64,000 nucleotides of DNA from the NCBI GenBank assembly GCA_024134725.1, contig CP099863.1, positions 2,289,501 to 2,353,500 of the forward strand, in the 5' to 3' direction. The first letter of the stretch is position 1; the number at the start of each line of letters is the position of its first letter. The position numbers and the translations under genes are program-made. The stretch is from Bacillus sp. 1780r2a1 (GTDB taxonomy: Bacteria > Bacillota > Bacilli > Bacillales > Bacillaceae_H). Under the pieces are notes generated by a model, which was not told the origin of the DNA, ran no database searches, and worked only from the letters and a program-made list of their open reading frames with translations. This document shows positions 42,547 to 51,121 of the stretch, in pieces.

Positions 42547-42564
42547 TATACCCCTATAGGTATA
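42547..42564. promoter_or_regulatory. CsoR/CstR-type operator upstream of anchored rhodanese-like gene
   Basis: Perfect TATACC-CCTATA-GGTATA, 39 bp before the start; matches CsoR-family operators. The cognate repressor gene is not in the window. Confidence 0.65.
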
Positions 42565-42769
42565 TAGTCAAGTGTTAAAATCACGAAATTTTCCCCTTCG
42601 AAATTAATTTCCCCAGCGCACCTTCAACTAAACAGTTTTTTTCACTTCTATTACTTATTCAATTTCACTTTTCAGCACACACTAAAGAGAGCTGTTGCGT
42701 GCTTGATTTTACTATACTTGATATGATGTTAACGACTCTTAAGATTTAATATAGAAAGGATTGCTTTTA

Positions 42770-43756
42770 TTGGTATTTTTAGCATTTGGTATTTCAGCTG
42801 CTATTACGGTGTTTCTAGCCATTCGATTATCTATTTATGCAGATACTATCGAGCGAAAATCTGCTTTAAGCGGCGTACTGATTGCTCTTTTACTGGGTGG
42901 AGCCACATCATTACCAGAGATTACAACAAGCGTTACGTCCATTATTATTTCAAACCCTGATTTAGCTGTAGGAAATGTTCTTGGAAGTAATTTATTTAAC
43001 GTGATGATTTTAGCTACGTTAGATTTGTTTTTTCGAAAGCACGAAATTATGACCTATGCTAGCAAAGAAAATCGATATACTTCTTTGTTGACCATTTTTC
43101 TCTCTTTTTTAGTTGCAGCTTCTTTATTCTTTAACATTCCTTACCATATTTTTGGAGTTGGAATTGATACTGTTATTTTAATTATCGTCTACTTTATAGG
43201 CGTGAAAATCATTTCTACCTATGCAGCAGAGCATAGTGAAGGAGAGAAACAGGAAGAAAATCTTCAAGATAGAGGGCCAACTTTAAAAAGAGCCGTTGTT
43301 GGCTTTTCCCTAGCAGCAGTGTTTATTATGGTCTTTGGAAGTATTTTAACGATTTCAGGTGATCGTATCGCTGTTATTACAGGTTTAGGCGCTTCCTTTG
43401 TTGGTTCTTTTTTAGTTGCAGCCAGCACGTCACTTCCTGAAGCCGTTTCTGTTGCTATCGCTATTCGCTTAAAAAATTACAAGTTAGCGATTGGTGGAAT
43501 CGTCGGAAGTAACTTATTCAACTTATTAATTTTAGCAGGAACAGACGTCTTTTATCGCAAAGGCGCACTGTTAAGCGCAGCCAGCAGCAGTCACTTATAT
43601 ACAATTGTTGCGTCAATGATACTCATCTCCATTAGCCTGTTTTCAATGTCCAGAAAGAACATCACGTCTTCATGGTTTTATGTTATTCCATCAATTTTAA
43701 TTATTGCCTGTTACTTTATAGCAAGCTATATCATCTACTTAAACTCAGCCACATAA
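42770..43756 (+). CDS. Sodium/calcium exchanger-family membrane protein (YrbG-like)
   Basis: The protein of about 328 residues has ten helices in two inverted repeats. The alpha-repeats are GGATSLPEITTSVTSI with GNVLGSNLFNVMI, and AASTSLPEAVSVAIAI with GIVGSNLFNLLI. These motifs bind Ca2+ and Na+ (or H+) in the CaCA superfamily. A TTG at 42770 suits the AAAGGA site; the TTG at 42761 overlaps it. It is divergent from the sulfur module and ends in a perfect palindromic terminator. Confidence 0.85.
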   Translation: MVFLAFGISAAITVFLAIRLSIYADTIERKSALSGVLIALLLGGATSLPEITTSVTSIIISNPDLAVGNVLGSNLFNVMILATLDLFFRKHEIMTYASKENRYTSLLTIFLSFLVAASLFFNIPYHIFGVGIDTVILIIVYFIGVKIISTYAAEHSEGEKQEENLQDRGPTLKRAVVGFSLAAVFIMVFGSILTISGDRIAVITGLGASFVGSFLVAASTSLPEAVSVAIAIRLKNYKLAIGGIVGSNLFNLLILAGTDVFYRKGALLSAASSSHLYTIVASMILISISLFSMSRKNITSSWFYVIPSILIIACYFIASYIIYLNSAT

Positions 43757-43784
43757 AAGCCGCATGCATATGCATGCGGCTTTT
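43755..43784. terminator. Perfect 30-bp palindrome terminator
   Basis: AAAAGCCGCATGCAT/ATGCATGCGGCTTTT between convergent exchanger and bioA genes. Confidence 0.8.
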
Positions 43785-43791
43785 GCTCTTT

Positions 43792-45150
43792 TCAACCTAT
43801 TACTTCGTTAATAGCGTTTACGCAGCTATTAATAGCTTCGTCTAGTTCTTCTTCATCAATAGTTAAAGGTGGATTAAAGTATAGAACATCCCCTAGTGGA
43901 CGCAGGATGAGTCCTTTCTTCAGCGCTGCTTTGTAAATTTGATAACCAATTCGATGTTCTGAGCTAAACGGTTCTTTCGTTTTCTTATTTTTCACAAGCT
44001 CAACAGCATGTATTAATCCTATGTCACGAATTTCACCAACATGAGGGTGGTCTAATAACGCTTCATTTATTCTTTTATTTAAATAAGCTGCTCGAACGGA
44101 TGCCTTTTCTAACACTTTATCATGCTTCAGAATATTCACCACCGCTAAAGCTGCAGAGCACGCTAATGGGTTACCGCTGTAGGTGTGGCTGTGCATAAAA
44201 GCTTTTCCTTCTTTATATTCTGCATAAAATGCTTTATAAATTTGATTACTCGTAATAGTAATCGCCATCGGCATATAGCCCCCGGTGAGTCCTTTTGAAA
44301 TACACATAATATCCGGCGTAATCTCCGCGTGATCGCATGCAAACATCTTGCCCGTTCGTCCAAAACCCGTTGCAATCTCATCAGCGATTAACAGTACACC
44401 ATACTCATCGCATAACGCTCTTAGCTTTTGAAGATAGCGAGGTGGATATATCCTCATTCCAGCTGCTCCTTGTAAGATAGGTTCTACAATCATCGCACAC
44501 GTTTCATGACCATGCTTTTCAAATGCTTTTTCTGCTTGTACAAAGCATTCGACCTGACAGGAATCTCTTGTTTTTCCGTAAGGACATCGATAGCAATCTG
44601 GCGCTTCAATTCGAATTGTATCCATCAGCATTGGATTGTAAATTTGCGCATATAAGTCTAAGCTCCCCACCGATAAAGCACCAATCGTTTCACCATGATA
44701 GCCGTCTGTGAAGCACATAAACCTTGTTTTTTCTTTATGACCAGTTTGATATTGGTACTGAAACGCCATTTTCAATGCGCATTCCACAGCCGCTGAACCG
44801 TTATCAGAGAAGTTAAATTTGCTTAGTCCTTCAGGAATAATTTCCATTAGCGATTCACACAGCTTAATTGCAGGCTCATGCGTAAAGTTGGCAAAGATAA
44901 CGTGCTCAAGGCGGTCAAGCTGATCTTTAATTTTATCGTTAATGATGGGATTGCAGTGACCTAGAAGATTGCACCACCACGAACTCACAACATCTAAATA
45001 AGAATTTCCTTCCGTATCATATAAGTACACGCCCTCTCCTTTTTCAATAACAATAGGCTTAAGTTCTTCATAGTCCTTCATTTGTGAACAGGGATGCCAA
45101 ATATATTTTAAGTCTTTTTCCACTAAGTTCATGTTTTCAATTCTGTTCAT
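43792..45150 (-). CDS. bioA: Adenosylmethionine-8-amino-7-oxononanoate aminotransferase (BioA)
   Basis: The 452-residue class III aminotransferase transfers an amino group to 8-amino-7-oxononanoate (KAPA) to make DAPA in biotin synthesis. Visible motifs are WHPCSQMKDY at the N-terminus, SWWCNLLGHCNPII, FTDGYHGETIGALSVG, DEIATGFGRTGKMFACDHA and the PLP lysine in CISKGLTGGYMPMA. It is the last gene of the cluster; its ATG overlaps the bioD stop codon (TAATG). Confidence 0.92.
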   Translation of the reverse strand: MNRIENMNLVEKDLKYIWHPCSQMKDYEELKPIVIEKGEGVYLYDTEGNSYLDVVSSWWCNLLGHCNPIINDKIKDQLDRLEHVIFANFTHEPAIKLCESLMEIIPEGLSKFNFSDNGSAAVECALKMAFQYQYQTGHKEKTRFMCFTDGYHGETIGALSVGSLDLYAQIYNPMLMDTIRIEAPDCYRCPYGKTRDSCQVECFVQAEKAFEKHGHETCAMIVEPILQGAAGMRIYPPRYLQKLRALCDEYGVLLIADEIATGFGRTGKMFACDHAEITPDIMCISKGLTGGYMPMAITITSNQIYKAFYAEYKEGKAFMHSHTYSGNPLACSAALAVVNILKHDKVLEKASVRAAYLNKRINEALLDHPHVGEIRDIGLIHAVELVKNKKTKEPFSSEHRIGYQIYKAALKKGLILRPLGDVLYFNPPLTIDEEELDEAINSCVNAINEVIG

Positions 45151-45830
45151 TATGCAAACAGCTCCGCTACTTTTTCTGCTTTCATTGCAAGCTCTGTATC
45201 ATTTTGCTTCACCAAGCCGATTACTGAAACACCTGTTAGTACTTCCACCATTCTTTGATTGTCTTCTTCCATAATGTTTCCTTCATGTGAACGGTTAAAA
45301 ATAATTCCTTTCACTTCAATATCGCGCGCTCTCAAGTATTCGATTGTCAATACGGTTGCGTTTATCGTCCCAAGTCCCGCATCTGCAATCACAATCGTAG
45401 ATAAGTCTAGCTCTTTAACGATATCCTCCAGCAAAATATGCTGATCATCCCAGCGAATCGGACAAAGAATTCCTCCGCTCCCTTCAACTGCTACATAGTC
45501 ATACTTAGCCTTAGCCCTTTGGTAATCTGTCTTAATAACCTTAATATCTACAGGATTTCCTTCAAGGTTAGCAGCCAAATGAGGCGACACGGCTTGCTTA
45601 TAAATATAAGACACCGTATTTTCTGGTTTCTCATGAATTCCTGCGGTTTCAAGCACGTGCTTAGCATCTCCTGGAATTAATTGTGCGTGCTCTACTTTTG
45701 CTCCGCTAAGCGCAGGTTTATAATAACCGCACTCATAGCCGTTTTCACGGAGTTTTTTCACAAGCAAACCCGTTACATATGTTTTTCCAACATCTGTTCC
45801 TGTCCCAGTAATAAATAAGCCTTTCCCCAT
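45150..45830 (-). CDS. bioD: Dethiobiotin synthase (BioD)
   Basis: The 226-residue ATP-dependent enzyme closes the ureido ring of dethiobiotin from DAPA and CO2. The P-loop FITGTGTDVGKTYVTGLL is at the N-terminus. KPALSGA, VEGSGGILCPI and the metal/nucleotide-binding ISDAGLGTINATV-like segment (IADAGLGTINATV) follow. It lies 15 bp after the BioW-BioF gene, with AGGAGG upstream. Confidence 0.92.
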   Translation of the reverse strand: MGKGLFITGTGTDVGKTYVTGLLVKKLRENGYECGYYKPALSGAKVEHAQLIPGDAKHVLETAGIHEKPENTVSYIYKQAVSPHLAANLEGNPVDIKVIKTDYQRAKAKYDYVAVEGSGGILCPIRWDDQHILLEDIVKELDLSTIVIADAGLGTINATVLTIEYLRARDIEVKGIIFNRSHEGNIMEEDNQRMVEVLTGVSVIGLVKQNDTELAMKAEKVAELFA

Positions 45831-45845
45831 AATTTCTTCTACCTC

Positions 45846-47756
45846 CTATACGTTGCCAATGTACTTTTTAATTAAGCGAGCTGCTTCTGAGAGTTCTTCC
45901 TTTGAATGATTAGCCATTAGTGATACGCGAAGACGTGCACTTCCTTTAGCAACGGTTGGATATCGAATCGCTGAAATAAAATAGCCCTTTTGAAGAAGCT
46001 TCGCTGACACATTCATTGCTACTTGTTCATCTCCCACAATAATTGGAAAAATTGCTGAATGTGAATGCGCAGGAATTTTATTTTGCTGTAAGCACTTATT
46101 AAAATAAGCAATATTATTCTGCAATTTTTTTAATAGCGTGTAGTCGTTCATTACTATTCTCAGTGCTGCCAGAGACGACGCAATTGTTATCGGTGATAGC
46201 GAAGTGGAAAAGATAAAACTTCGTGCTTTATTTTTCAAGTATTCTATGAGCAGCTTATTCCCACATACAAACCCACCTTCACTACCGAGCGCTTTGCTAA
46301 GGGTTCCCATGATAATGTCTGGCTTTTGCTTCAGTTGAAAATGTTCGCAAATTCCGCGACCGCGCTCGCCAAGAACACCCGTTGAGTGAGCCTCATCCAC
46401 CATTGAAAATAAACCGTACTGATTCGCTAAACGCATCAGCTCAGGCAAGTTGACAATGTCTCCATCCATGCTGAAAACCGCATCGCTCACAATTAAACCA
46501 TTCTCACAGGGATGAGCTAGAATTTTCTCTTCTAAATCTTTCATATCATTATGCTTGTATACAACGGTTTTCGCTTTGCTAAGGCGACAGCCGTCAATAA
46601 TGCTTGCGTGATTTAGCTCATCGCTAAAAATGACGTCTCCTTCAGAAAACAAAGATGAAATAACACCAATGTTCGCCATGTAACCCGTATTAAACACAAG
46701 CGCTTCTTCTGTTTCTTTAAATTCCGCAAGCGCTTCTTCTAGAAGACGATGAAGTGAAGTAGTACCTGTTGTTAATCTAGATCCGCCTGAACCAACGCCG
46801 TACGCTTCACCCATTTGAAGCACATAACGTTTTATATCCGAATGGTTACATAAATTTAGATAGCTGTTTGAAGCAAGCATTACATACTCTCGGTCATTCA
46901 TCTTGACACGAGCATCTTGTGCACTTTGAATTTCTTTAAGAGATCTGTAAAGATGATTTTTTTGCAAAAAGTCTAGGTCTCTTTTTACTTTTTTCCATTT
47001 ATCTCCCTGCTTAGCTTTATTTAATCTTGATTCGTCGCCTATATGTACAACTGCTGTTTGCTTTTCTAAATAGGTAATTGTTGCACTCACGCTACTGTCG
47101 GATTGGCGATATAAGAAGATGCGACCACCACAGTGGCTTCCTTTCTCTTTTAGCTTTGTAATTCGAACGTAACCAATCTCTTTGGCAGCGACGTAGCCCG
47201 TAACGTATTCAGGGTCATCAGAGATACAAATTTCACCAATAATATTGGGCGCATGGGCTACTTTTGTCGCTAATACAAGCGCTTCTTGAAAATGATTTTT
47301 CTTTTTCAGGTCTTCTTGAAAGCAGTCATGGTTGGCATCCATATACGTTGCTCGAATTCCTCGTTCTTGATTTGGCTCTATACGCTTCATTGTATCAACG
47401 TCTAATAAGATTGCGCCGCGCATAGAAGAACATGAACCCAGCATTTCAATGATTTCATCAGCTTGTTTTAAACCTAAATCGGAAAGCAGCTTTTTTGCTT
47501 CTTCTATCCCTTCCTGATGATGAGTAACTTCTACTGTTGTAACGGGTAAAGCGTCTAAATGTTGAATATCACCTGGCTGTATGGTTTCGACTTTAATCGT
47601 AACTTCATCTGCTTCGCCTTTGGAATGATGGAGTGCTCTATGTAATAAAGCATTGGTATAGGTAGGTAATTGACTTTCATTTACCAGTTTCTCCGCTCCC
47701 GAAAGATGACCAACATTACGATTAGAAGCTCTCATCTTCAAGCTAAACAGATTCAT
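45846..47756 (-). CDS. bioF: BioW-BioF fusion: 6-carboxyhexanoate-CoA ligase + KAPA synthase
   Basis: The protein of about 636 residues fuses two enzymes that are usually separate. Residues about 1-245 match BioW (pimeloyl-CoA synthetase: FSLKMRASNRNVGHLSGAEK, LGSCSSMRGAILLD, RGIRATYMD, HAPNIIGEICISDDPEYVTG). From about 265 the sequence is BioF (8-amino-7-oxononanoate synthase: MLASNSYLNLCNHSDIK, GSGGSRLTTGTTSLH, VDEAHSTGVLGERGRG, PLP lysine in IMGTLSKALGSEGGF). The fusion could channel pimeloyl-CoA. ATG at 47756 is preferred (AAGGAGG upstream). Both active sites look complete. Confidence 0.88.
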   Translation of the reverse strand: MNLFSLKMRASNRNVGHLSGAEKLVNESQLPTYTNALLHRALHHSKGEADEVTIKVETIQPGDIQHLDALPVTTVEVTHHQEGIEEAKKLLSDLGLKQADEIIEMLGSCSSMRGAILLDVDTMKRIEPNQERGIRATYMDANHDCFQEDLKKKNHFQEALVLATKVAHAPNIIGEICISDDPEYVTGYVAAKEIGYVRITKLKEKGSHCGGRIFLYRQSDSSVSATITYLEKQTAVVHIGDESRLNKAKQGDKWKKVKRDLDFLQKNHLYRSLKEIQSAQDARVKMNDREYVMLASNSYLNLCNHSDIKRYVLQMGEAYGVGSGGSRLTTGTTSLHRLLEEALAEFKETEEALVFNTGYMANIGVISSLFSEGDVIFSDELNHASIIDGCRLSKAKTVVYKHNDMKDLEEKILAHPCENGLIVSDAVFSMDGDIVNLPELMRLANQYGLFSMVDEAHSTGVLGERGRGICEHFQLKQKPDIIMGTLSKALGSEGGFVCGNKLLIEYLKNKARSFIFSTSLSPITIASSLAALRIVMNDYTLLKKLQNNIAYFNKCLQQNKIPAHSHSAIFPIIVGDEQVAMNVSAKLLQKGYFISAIRYPTVAKGSARLRVSLMANHSKEELSEAARLIKKYIGNV

Positions 47757-48276
47757 ACTTTCTCGTTCCTCCTTTTTTCTCACTATCTACAACAAATTCC
47801 TGAAAAATCGTTGACTTCATATTTCTTTTTATAATGGGATACATAATACCTGATGAAATAGCTGTGAAAATCATTCCCGGCAAAGCGGCAAGCAGCAACA
47901 CCGTCACATCAACGCCCATTACAGCTGCTAATACGTAGCGAGCAGCGATTGTTCCTAAAGGCCCTGCTACAATCACAACGACTAACGCTGTACCAAATAT
48001 GCCAATGATTCCTCCAGCTACTAGCCGAAAGATCATGGCAACTAAAACATGGATCAGCGTATGGGTCCCTAGTAGCAAGCTTATAATACTGGCAATAATT
48101 CCTGCGCAAAAATAACGTTTAAACCCGAACGTAGCGGCAATAACGATAGCGATGGGCGCCGAAAGCTGAAACTCTGTCCCAACGAAAGGTGACGGAATTT
48201 TAAACATTCCGCTTATCGCAATTAACACGGCAAGCATTGCCATCAGCGTTATTTCTTTTGTTTTACTCGTCTTCAA
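47743..48276 (-). CDS. ECF-transporter S-component-like membrane protein, biotin-cluster linked
   Basis: The 177-residue protein has five or six hydrophobic helices, beginning KEITLMAMLAVLIAISGMF, and FQLSAPIAIVIAATFGFKRY, which resembles substrate-binding (S) components of ECF transporters. It is not a clear BioY. Its place as first gene of the BirA-controlled cluster, overlapping the BioW-BioF start by 14 bp, suggests uptake of biotin, pimelate or another precursor. The TTG start follows AAAGGAG. Confidence 0.65.
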   Translation of the reverse strand: MKTSKTKEITLMAMLAVLIAISGMFKIPSPFVGTEFQLSAPIAIVIAATFGFKRYFCAGIIASIISLLLGTHTLIHVLVAMIFRLVAGGIIGIFGTALVVVIVAGPLGTIAARYVLAAVMGVDVTVLLLAALPGMIFTAISSGIMYPIIKRNMKSTIFQEFVVDSEKKGGTRKYESV

Positions 48277-48330
48277 TACCTCATCTCCTTTCCAAGATTA
48301 TGAAAATAGTTTATAACAATCTATCATTTA

Positions 48331-48359
48331 TGTAAACTTAAAATAAAAATAAGTTAACA
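48331..48359. promoter_or_regulatory. BirA-type biotin operator
   Basis: TGTAAAC-N15-GTTAACA, matching the BirA half-site and spacing pattern of Bacillus biotin operons, 55 bp upstream of the first gene of the cluster. Confidence 0.75.
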
Positions 48360-48367
48360 TATAACTT

Positions 48368-48403
48368 AAAGAAAAACAGATGCTATAGCACCTGTTTTTC
48401 TTT
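48368..48403 (-). terminator. Terminator of the feo operon
   Basis: 12-bp arms AAAGAAAAACAG/CTGTTTTTCTTT around an inner TGCTATAGCA, 16 bp beyond the feoB-C stop. Confidence 0.8.
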
Positions 48404-48418
48404 AAATAGTTAGGTTCT

Positions 48419-49792
48419 TTATATCCAACCCATGAGCTTAGCCGTTTGAAATACAATGAATGGTACGATAATAGCAAGAGCTGTGGGAATTAAAAAGGCA
48501 AAAAACGTCCATTTTTTACTTTTGGTTTCTTTATATATGTTTAATAACGTTGTACCGCAAGGATAATGAAGCAGTGAAAATAACATTACGTTTAGCGCTG
48601 TTATCCAAGTCCAGCCTTGATCGATAAAGATTTGCTTTAAATCTACCAGGTTATCAACTTCAGTCAGTGCTCCCGTCGACAAATATCCCATTAACAAAAC
48701 GGGTAAAACAATTTCGTTAGCCGGTAGTCCTAGAATAAACGCAAGTAAAATGTAGCCATCTAATCCAAGCATCCGAGCAAATGGATCTAAATACCCTACT
48801 AAATGCTGCAATACGCTTGCGTCACCTATATGAATATTAGCAATAATCCACGTTAAAACAGCGGCAGGAGCGGCTACTTTCACCGCTCGAACTAACACTG
48901 TCCAAGACTTGGTTAAAGAAGAGCGTACGATGGTGTCAAAAAACTTTGGACGACGGTAAGGTGGCAGTTCTAACGTATAGTGAGTTGGCACGCCTTTTAA
49001 TAACGTTTTTGATAATAGCCATGATACCAAAAACGTAACAATAATACCAAATAGCACAAGCCCCACAAGTACTGCTGTTGTAACAAGAGGTTTCAATCCA
49101 CTCGCTACGTTAGCTGCCATAAATAAAGAGGCTAATACGATGAGCGTCCCCCACCGGCCGTTACAAGGTACAAAGTTGTTCGTTAAAATTGCAAGCATTC
49201 GCTCTCTCGGAGACTCAATAATACGTGAAGACATTACGGCAGCTGCGTTACAGCCAAATCCCATTGCCATCGTTAATGATTGCTTCCCATGAGCGCCTAC
49301 TTGTTTGAACAAGCGGTCCATGTTAAACGCAACTCTTGGAAGATAACCATAGTTTTCGAGAAGAGCGAACGTTGGGAAAAAAATGGCCATTGGAGGTAGC
49401 ATAACGCTAATAACCCACGTCGAACCACGATATAATCCTAAAACTAAGACGCCGTGCAGCCAATCCGGAGCGTTGACGGCATTAAAGAATGCTGTTATAT
49501 ATCCTTCGATATAAGAAAAGAAAGACGCTAACAGTGAAGAAGGTACGTTCGCGCCGGCAATAGTGATGTAAAAAATGATCCCTAGCATCGCAATCATAAT
49601 CGGAAAACCCCAAATAGGCGACGTGAAGATTTGATCTAGCTTTTCTGTTTTTTTATCTGTTTTTGTTTTATTATACGAAACGCTTTCGCTACAAAGCTCT
49701 CGACTTCTTTTATAAAGATGATGCACAATGTCATCTCGAAGTTCTTCCGATGAAAGACCTTTAGCCTCTGAGTATATGCTGTTGATATCCAT
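48419..49792 (-). CDS. feoB: FeoB C-terminal permease part (split FeoB; Gate/nucleoside recognition domains)
   Basis: The 457-residue protein contains only the membrane part of FeoB: two Gate-like domains with FPTFALLENYGYLPRVAFN, GFGCNAAAVMSSRIIESPRE and LPANEIVLPVLLMGYLS, plus a short cytoplasmic N-terminus. Fe2+ transport needs the GTPase half, encoded immediately upstream and overlapping by 32 bp in another frame. A perfect AAGGAGG precedes this ATG, so it is made as a separate subunit. Confidence 0.88.
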   Translation of the reverse strand: MDINSIYSEAKGLSSEELRDDIVHHLYKRSRELCSESVSYNKTKTDKKTEKLDQIFTSPIWGFPIMIAMLGIIFYITIAGANVPSSLLASFFSYIEGYITAFFNAVNAPDWLHGVLVLGLYRGSTWVISVMLPPMAIFFPTFALLENYGYLPRVAFNMDRLFKQVGAHGKQSLTMAMGFGCNAAAVMSSRIIESPRERMLAILTNNFVPCNGRWGTLIVLASLFMAANVASGLKPLVTTAVLVGLVLFGIIVTFLVSWLLSKTLLKGVPTHYTLELPPYRRPKFFDTIVRSSLTKSWTVLVRAVKVAAPAAVLTWIIANIHIGDASVLQHLVGYLDPFARMLGLDGYILLAFILGLPANEIVLPVLLMGYLSTGALTEVDNLVDLKQIFIDQGWTWITALNVMLFSLLHYPCGTTLLNIYKETKSKKWTFFAFLIPTALAIIVPFIVFQTAKLMGWI

Positions 49793-50486
49793 GCTGTGTT
49801 TCTCCTCCTTCTCCTAAACGACTCGTCAATTCTTCCATTAGCGACATATCTCCGTCTAATAATCTTAAAGCTACCCAACGCGCAGAAAGGTGATTAATAT
49901 CTAAACGTAAAAGCTTTGACTCTATCTTGGCTATTTTTTCTTCAATTTGCTCACTATAGACTGTCTGAACAGGCTGACATTCAATGACTCCAGCGATAAC
50001 GCGATCAATCGTATCAAGCAGAACATTAAACCCAACTTTATTTCGCGCAGAAAGCTTAATGACTGGTACCCCAGTTCGTTTCATCAAAATTTTTTCGTTA
50101 ATTTTAATTCCTTTTCGCTCTGCTTCATCAATTAAATTGACGCAGATGATAACATTCTTTGTCATCTCCATCACTTGCAGTGCTAAATTGAGATTTCTCT
50201 CTAAGGACGTTGCGTCTACCACAACAAGCGTAATATCGGGCTGTTCAAACAAAATGTAATTTCGTGCTACCTCTTCATCAGCCGAGTTTGAAAACAGTGA
50301 GTACGTCCCTGGCAAATCGATTAGTTTATATTTTTTATCTTTATGTGTAAACGACCCTTCTGCCATTGAAACGGTCTTCCCAGCCCAGTTCCCCGTATGC
50401 TGTTTTAATCCTGTCAATGCGTTAAATAGCGTGCTTTTTCCAGTGTTTGGATTACCTGCTAAGGCAATTCGATATGCACTATTCAT
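49761..50486 (-). CDS. feoB: FeoB N-terminal GTPase part (split FeoB)
   Basis: The 241-residue protein is the G domain of FeoB: G1 GNPNTGKST, G3 DLPGTYSLF, G4 region CVNLIDEAERKGI (NLID for the usual NMMD/NKxD) and a C-terminal helical spacer. It lacks all membrane segments. It overlaps feoA upstream by 8 bp and the permease gene downstream by 32 bp. The split looks natural rather than a frameshift, because the second part has its own strong ribosome binding site. Confidence 0.88.
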   Translation of the reverse strand: MNSAYRIALAGNPNTGKSTLFNALTGLKQHTGNWAGKTVSMAEGSFTHKDKKYKLIDLPGTYSLFSNSADEEVARNYILFEQPDITLVVVDATSLERNLNLALQVMEMTKNVIICVNLIDEAERKGIKINEKILMKRTGVPVIKLSARNKVGFNVLLDTIDRVIAGVIECQPVQTVYSEQIEEKIAKIESKLLRLDINHLSARWVALRLLDGDMSLMEELTSRLGEGGETQHGYQQHILRG

Positions 50487-50730
50487 GATGAACTAAATCC
50501 CCCTCGATTAATTTGCTTTCTTCTTTTCTAAGCGCAATGATTGTTTGGCTCACTCGAAACGCAATCGGATCTCCAAGCGGACTCTTTTTTACCACTTCTA
50601 CAAGTGCACCTGGTACAAAACCTAAATCTAATAGCCTTCTTCTCATGGTTCCTTCTAATAACAAGGATGTAATTTTTATTACGTCTCCTTTCAATCCTTG
50701 GCTTAATAAAACTTTTTTAGATTTGTACAT
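50479..50730 (-). CDS. feoA: FeoA, small SH3-fold partner of ferrous iron transporter
   Basis: The 83-residue protein has the FeoA core: LLEGTMRRRLLDLGFVPGAL, KKSPLGDPIAFRV and ALRKEESKLI. FeoA is a cytoplasmic SH3-like protein that supports FeoB-mediated Fe2+ uptake. It is the first gene of feoA-feoB(N)-feoB(C) and has a consensus promoter but no evident Fur box. Confidence 0.88.
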   Translation of the reverse strand: MYKSKKVLLSQGLKGDVIKITSLLLEGTMRRRLLDLGFVPGALVEVVKKSPLGDPIAFRVSQTIIALRKEESKLIEGDLVHHE

Positions 50731-50778
50731 GTATATTTCCCCTTATCTAATATTTTTCCCTAATGCAAATTCAATGCT

Positions 50779-50807
50779 ATACTATGCCCGCATTTCAAAA
50801 TTGTCAA
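50779..50807 (-). promoter_or_regulatory. SigA-type promoter of the feo operon
   Basis: On the minus strand: -35 TTGACA (50802-50807), 17-bp spacer, -10 TAGTAT (50779-50784), about 49 bp before feoA. No Fur consensus overlaps it. Confidence 0.6.
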
Positions 50808-51021
50808 ATATATTGTTTACTATGTCTTATCTTTTTTAAATAACCAAAGTACAGAAACATTCAAAGACACAAACCCTCGAACATTTTTTAATATATTTTC
50901 TGTTTGTACTCCTTACACTTGATTCCATTCGTTTATATCACTGTTTACATGACTAATAATAGAAATCACTTAGAGGTTTATAGACATCTCTCCTTCTTTT
51001 TAAACACTCATCACATACAAA

Positions 51022-51039
51022 AACGACAATATTGTCATT
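51022..51039. promoter_or_regulatory. TetR operator O1 of the glycosyltransferase cassette
   Basis: AACGACA-ATAT-TGTCATT, a 7-4-7 inverted repeat with one mismatch, just upstream of the -35 element. Confidence 0.7.
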
Positions 51040-51045
51040 TTTATA

Positions 51046-51074
51046 TTGACAGCCATATCTTAATAATTTATATT
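51046..51074 (+). promoter_or_regulatory. SigA-type promoter of the glycosyltransferase cassette
   Basis: -35 TTGACA (51046-51051), 17-bp spacer, -10 TATATT (51069-51074), between the two operators. Confidence 0.7.
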
Positions 51075-51080
51075 TATAAA

Positions 51081-51098
51081 AACGACACAGTTGTCGTT
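51081..51098. promoter_or_regulatory. TetR operator O2 of the glycosyltransferase cassette
   Basis: AACGACA-CAGT-TGTCGTT, a perfect 7-4-7 inverted repeat, 6 bp after the -10 element; centre 59 bp from O1. Confidence 0.8.
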
Positions 51099-51121
51099 TA
51101 TTTATAAAGGAGGCTTTACAC

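Noticed and set aside
48419..50486. FeoB interrupted by a frameshift mutation
   Set aside because: The second part has its own AAGGAGG site and ATG at the right distance, so a natural split is more likely.
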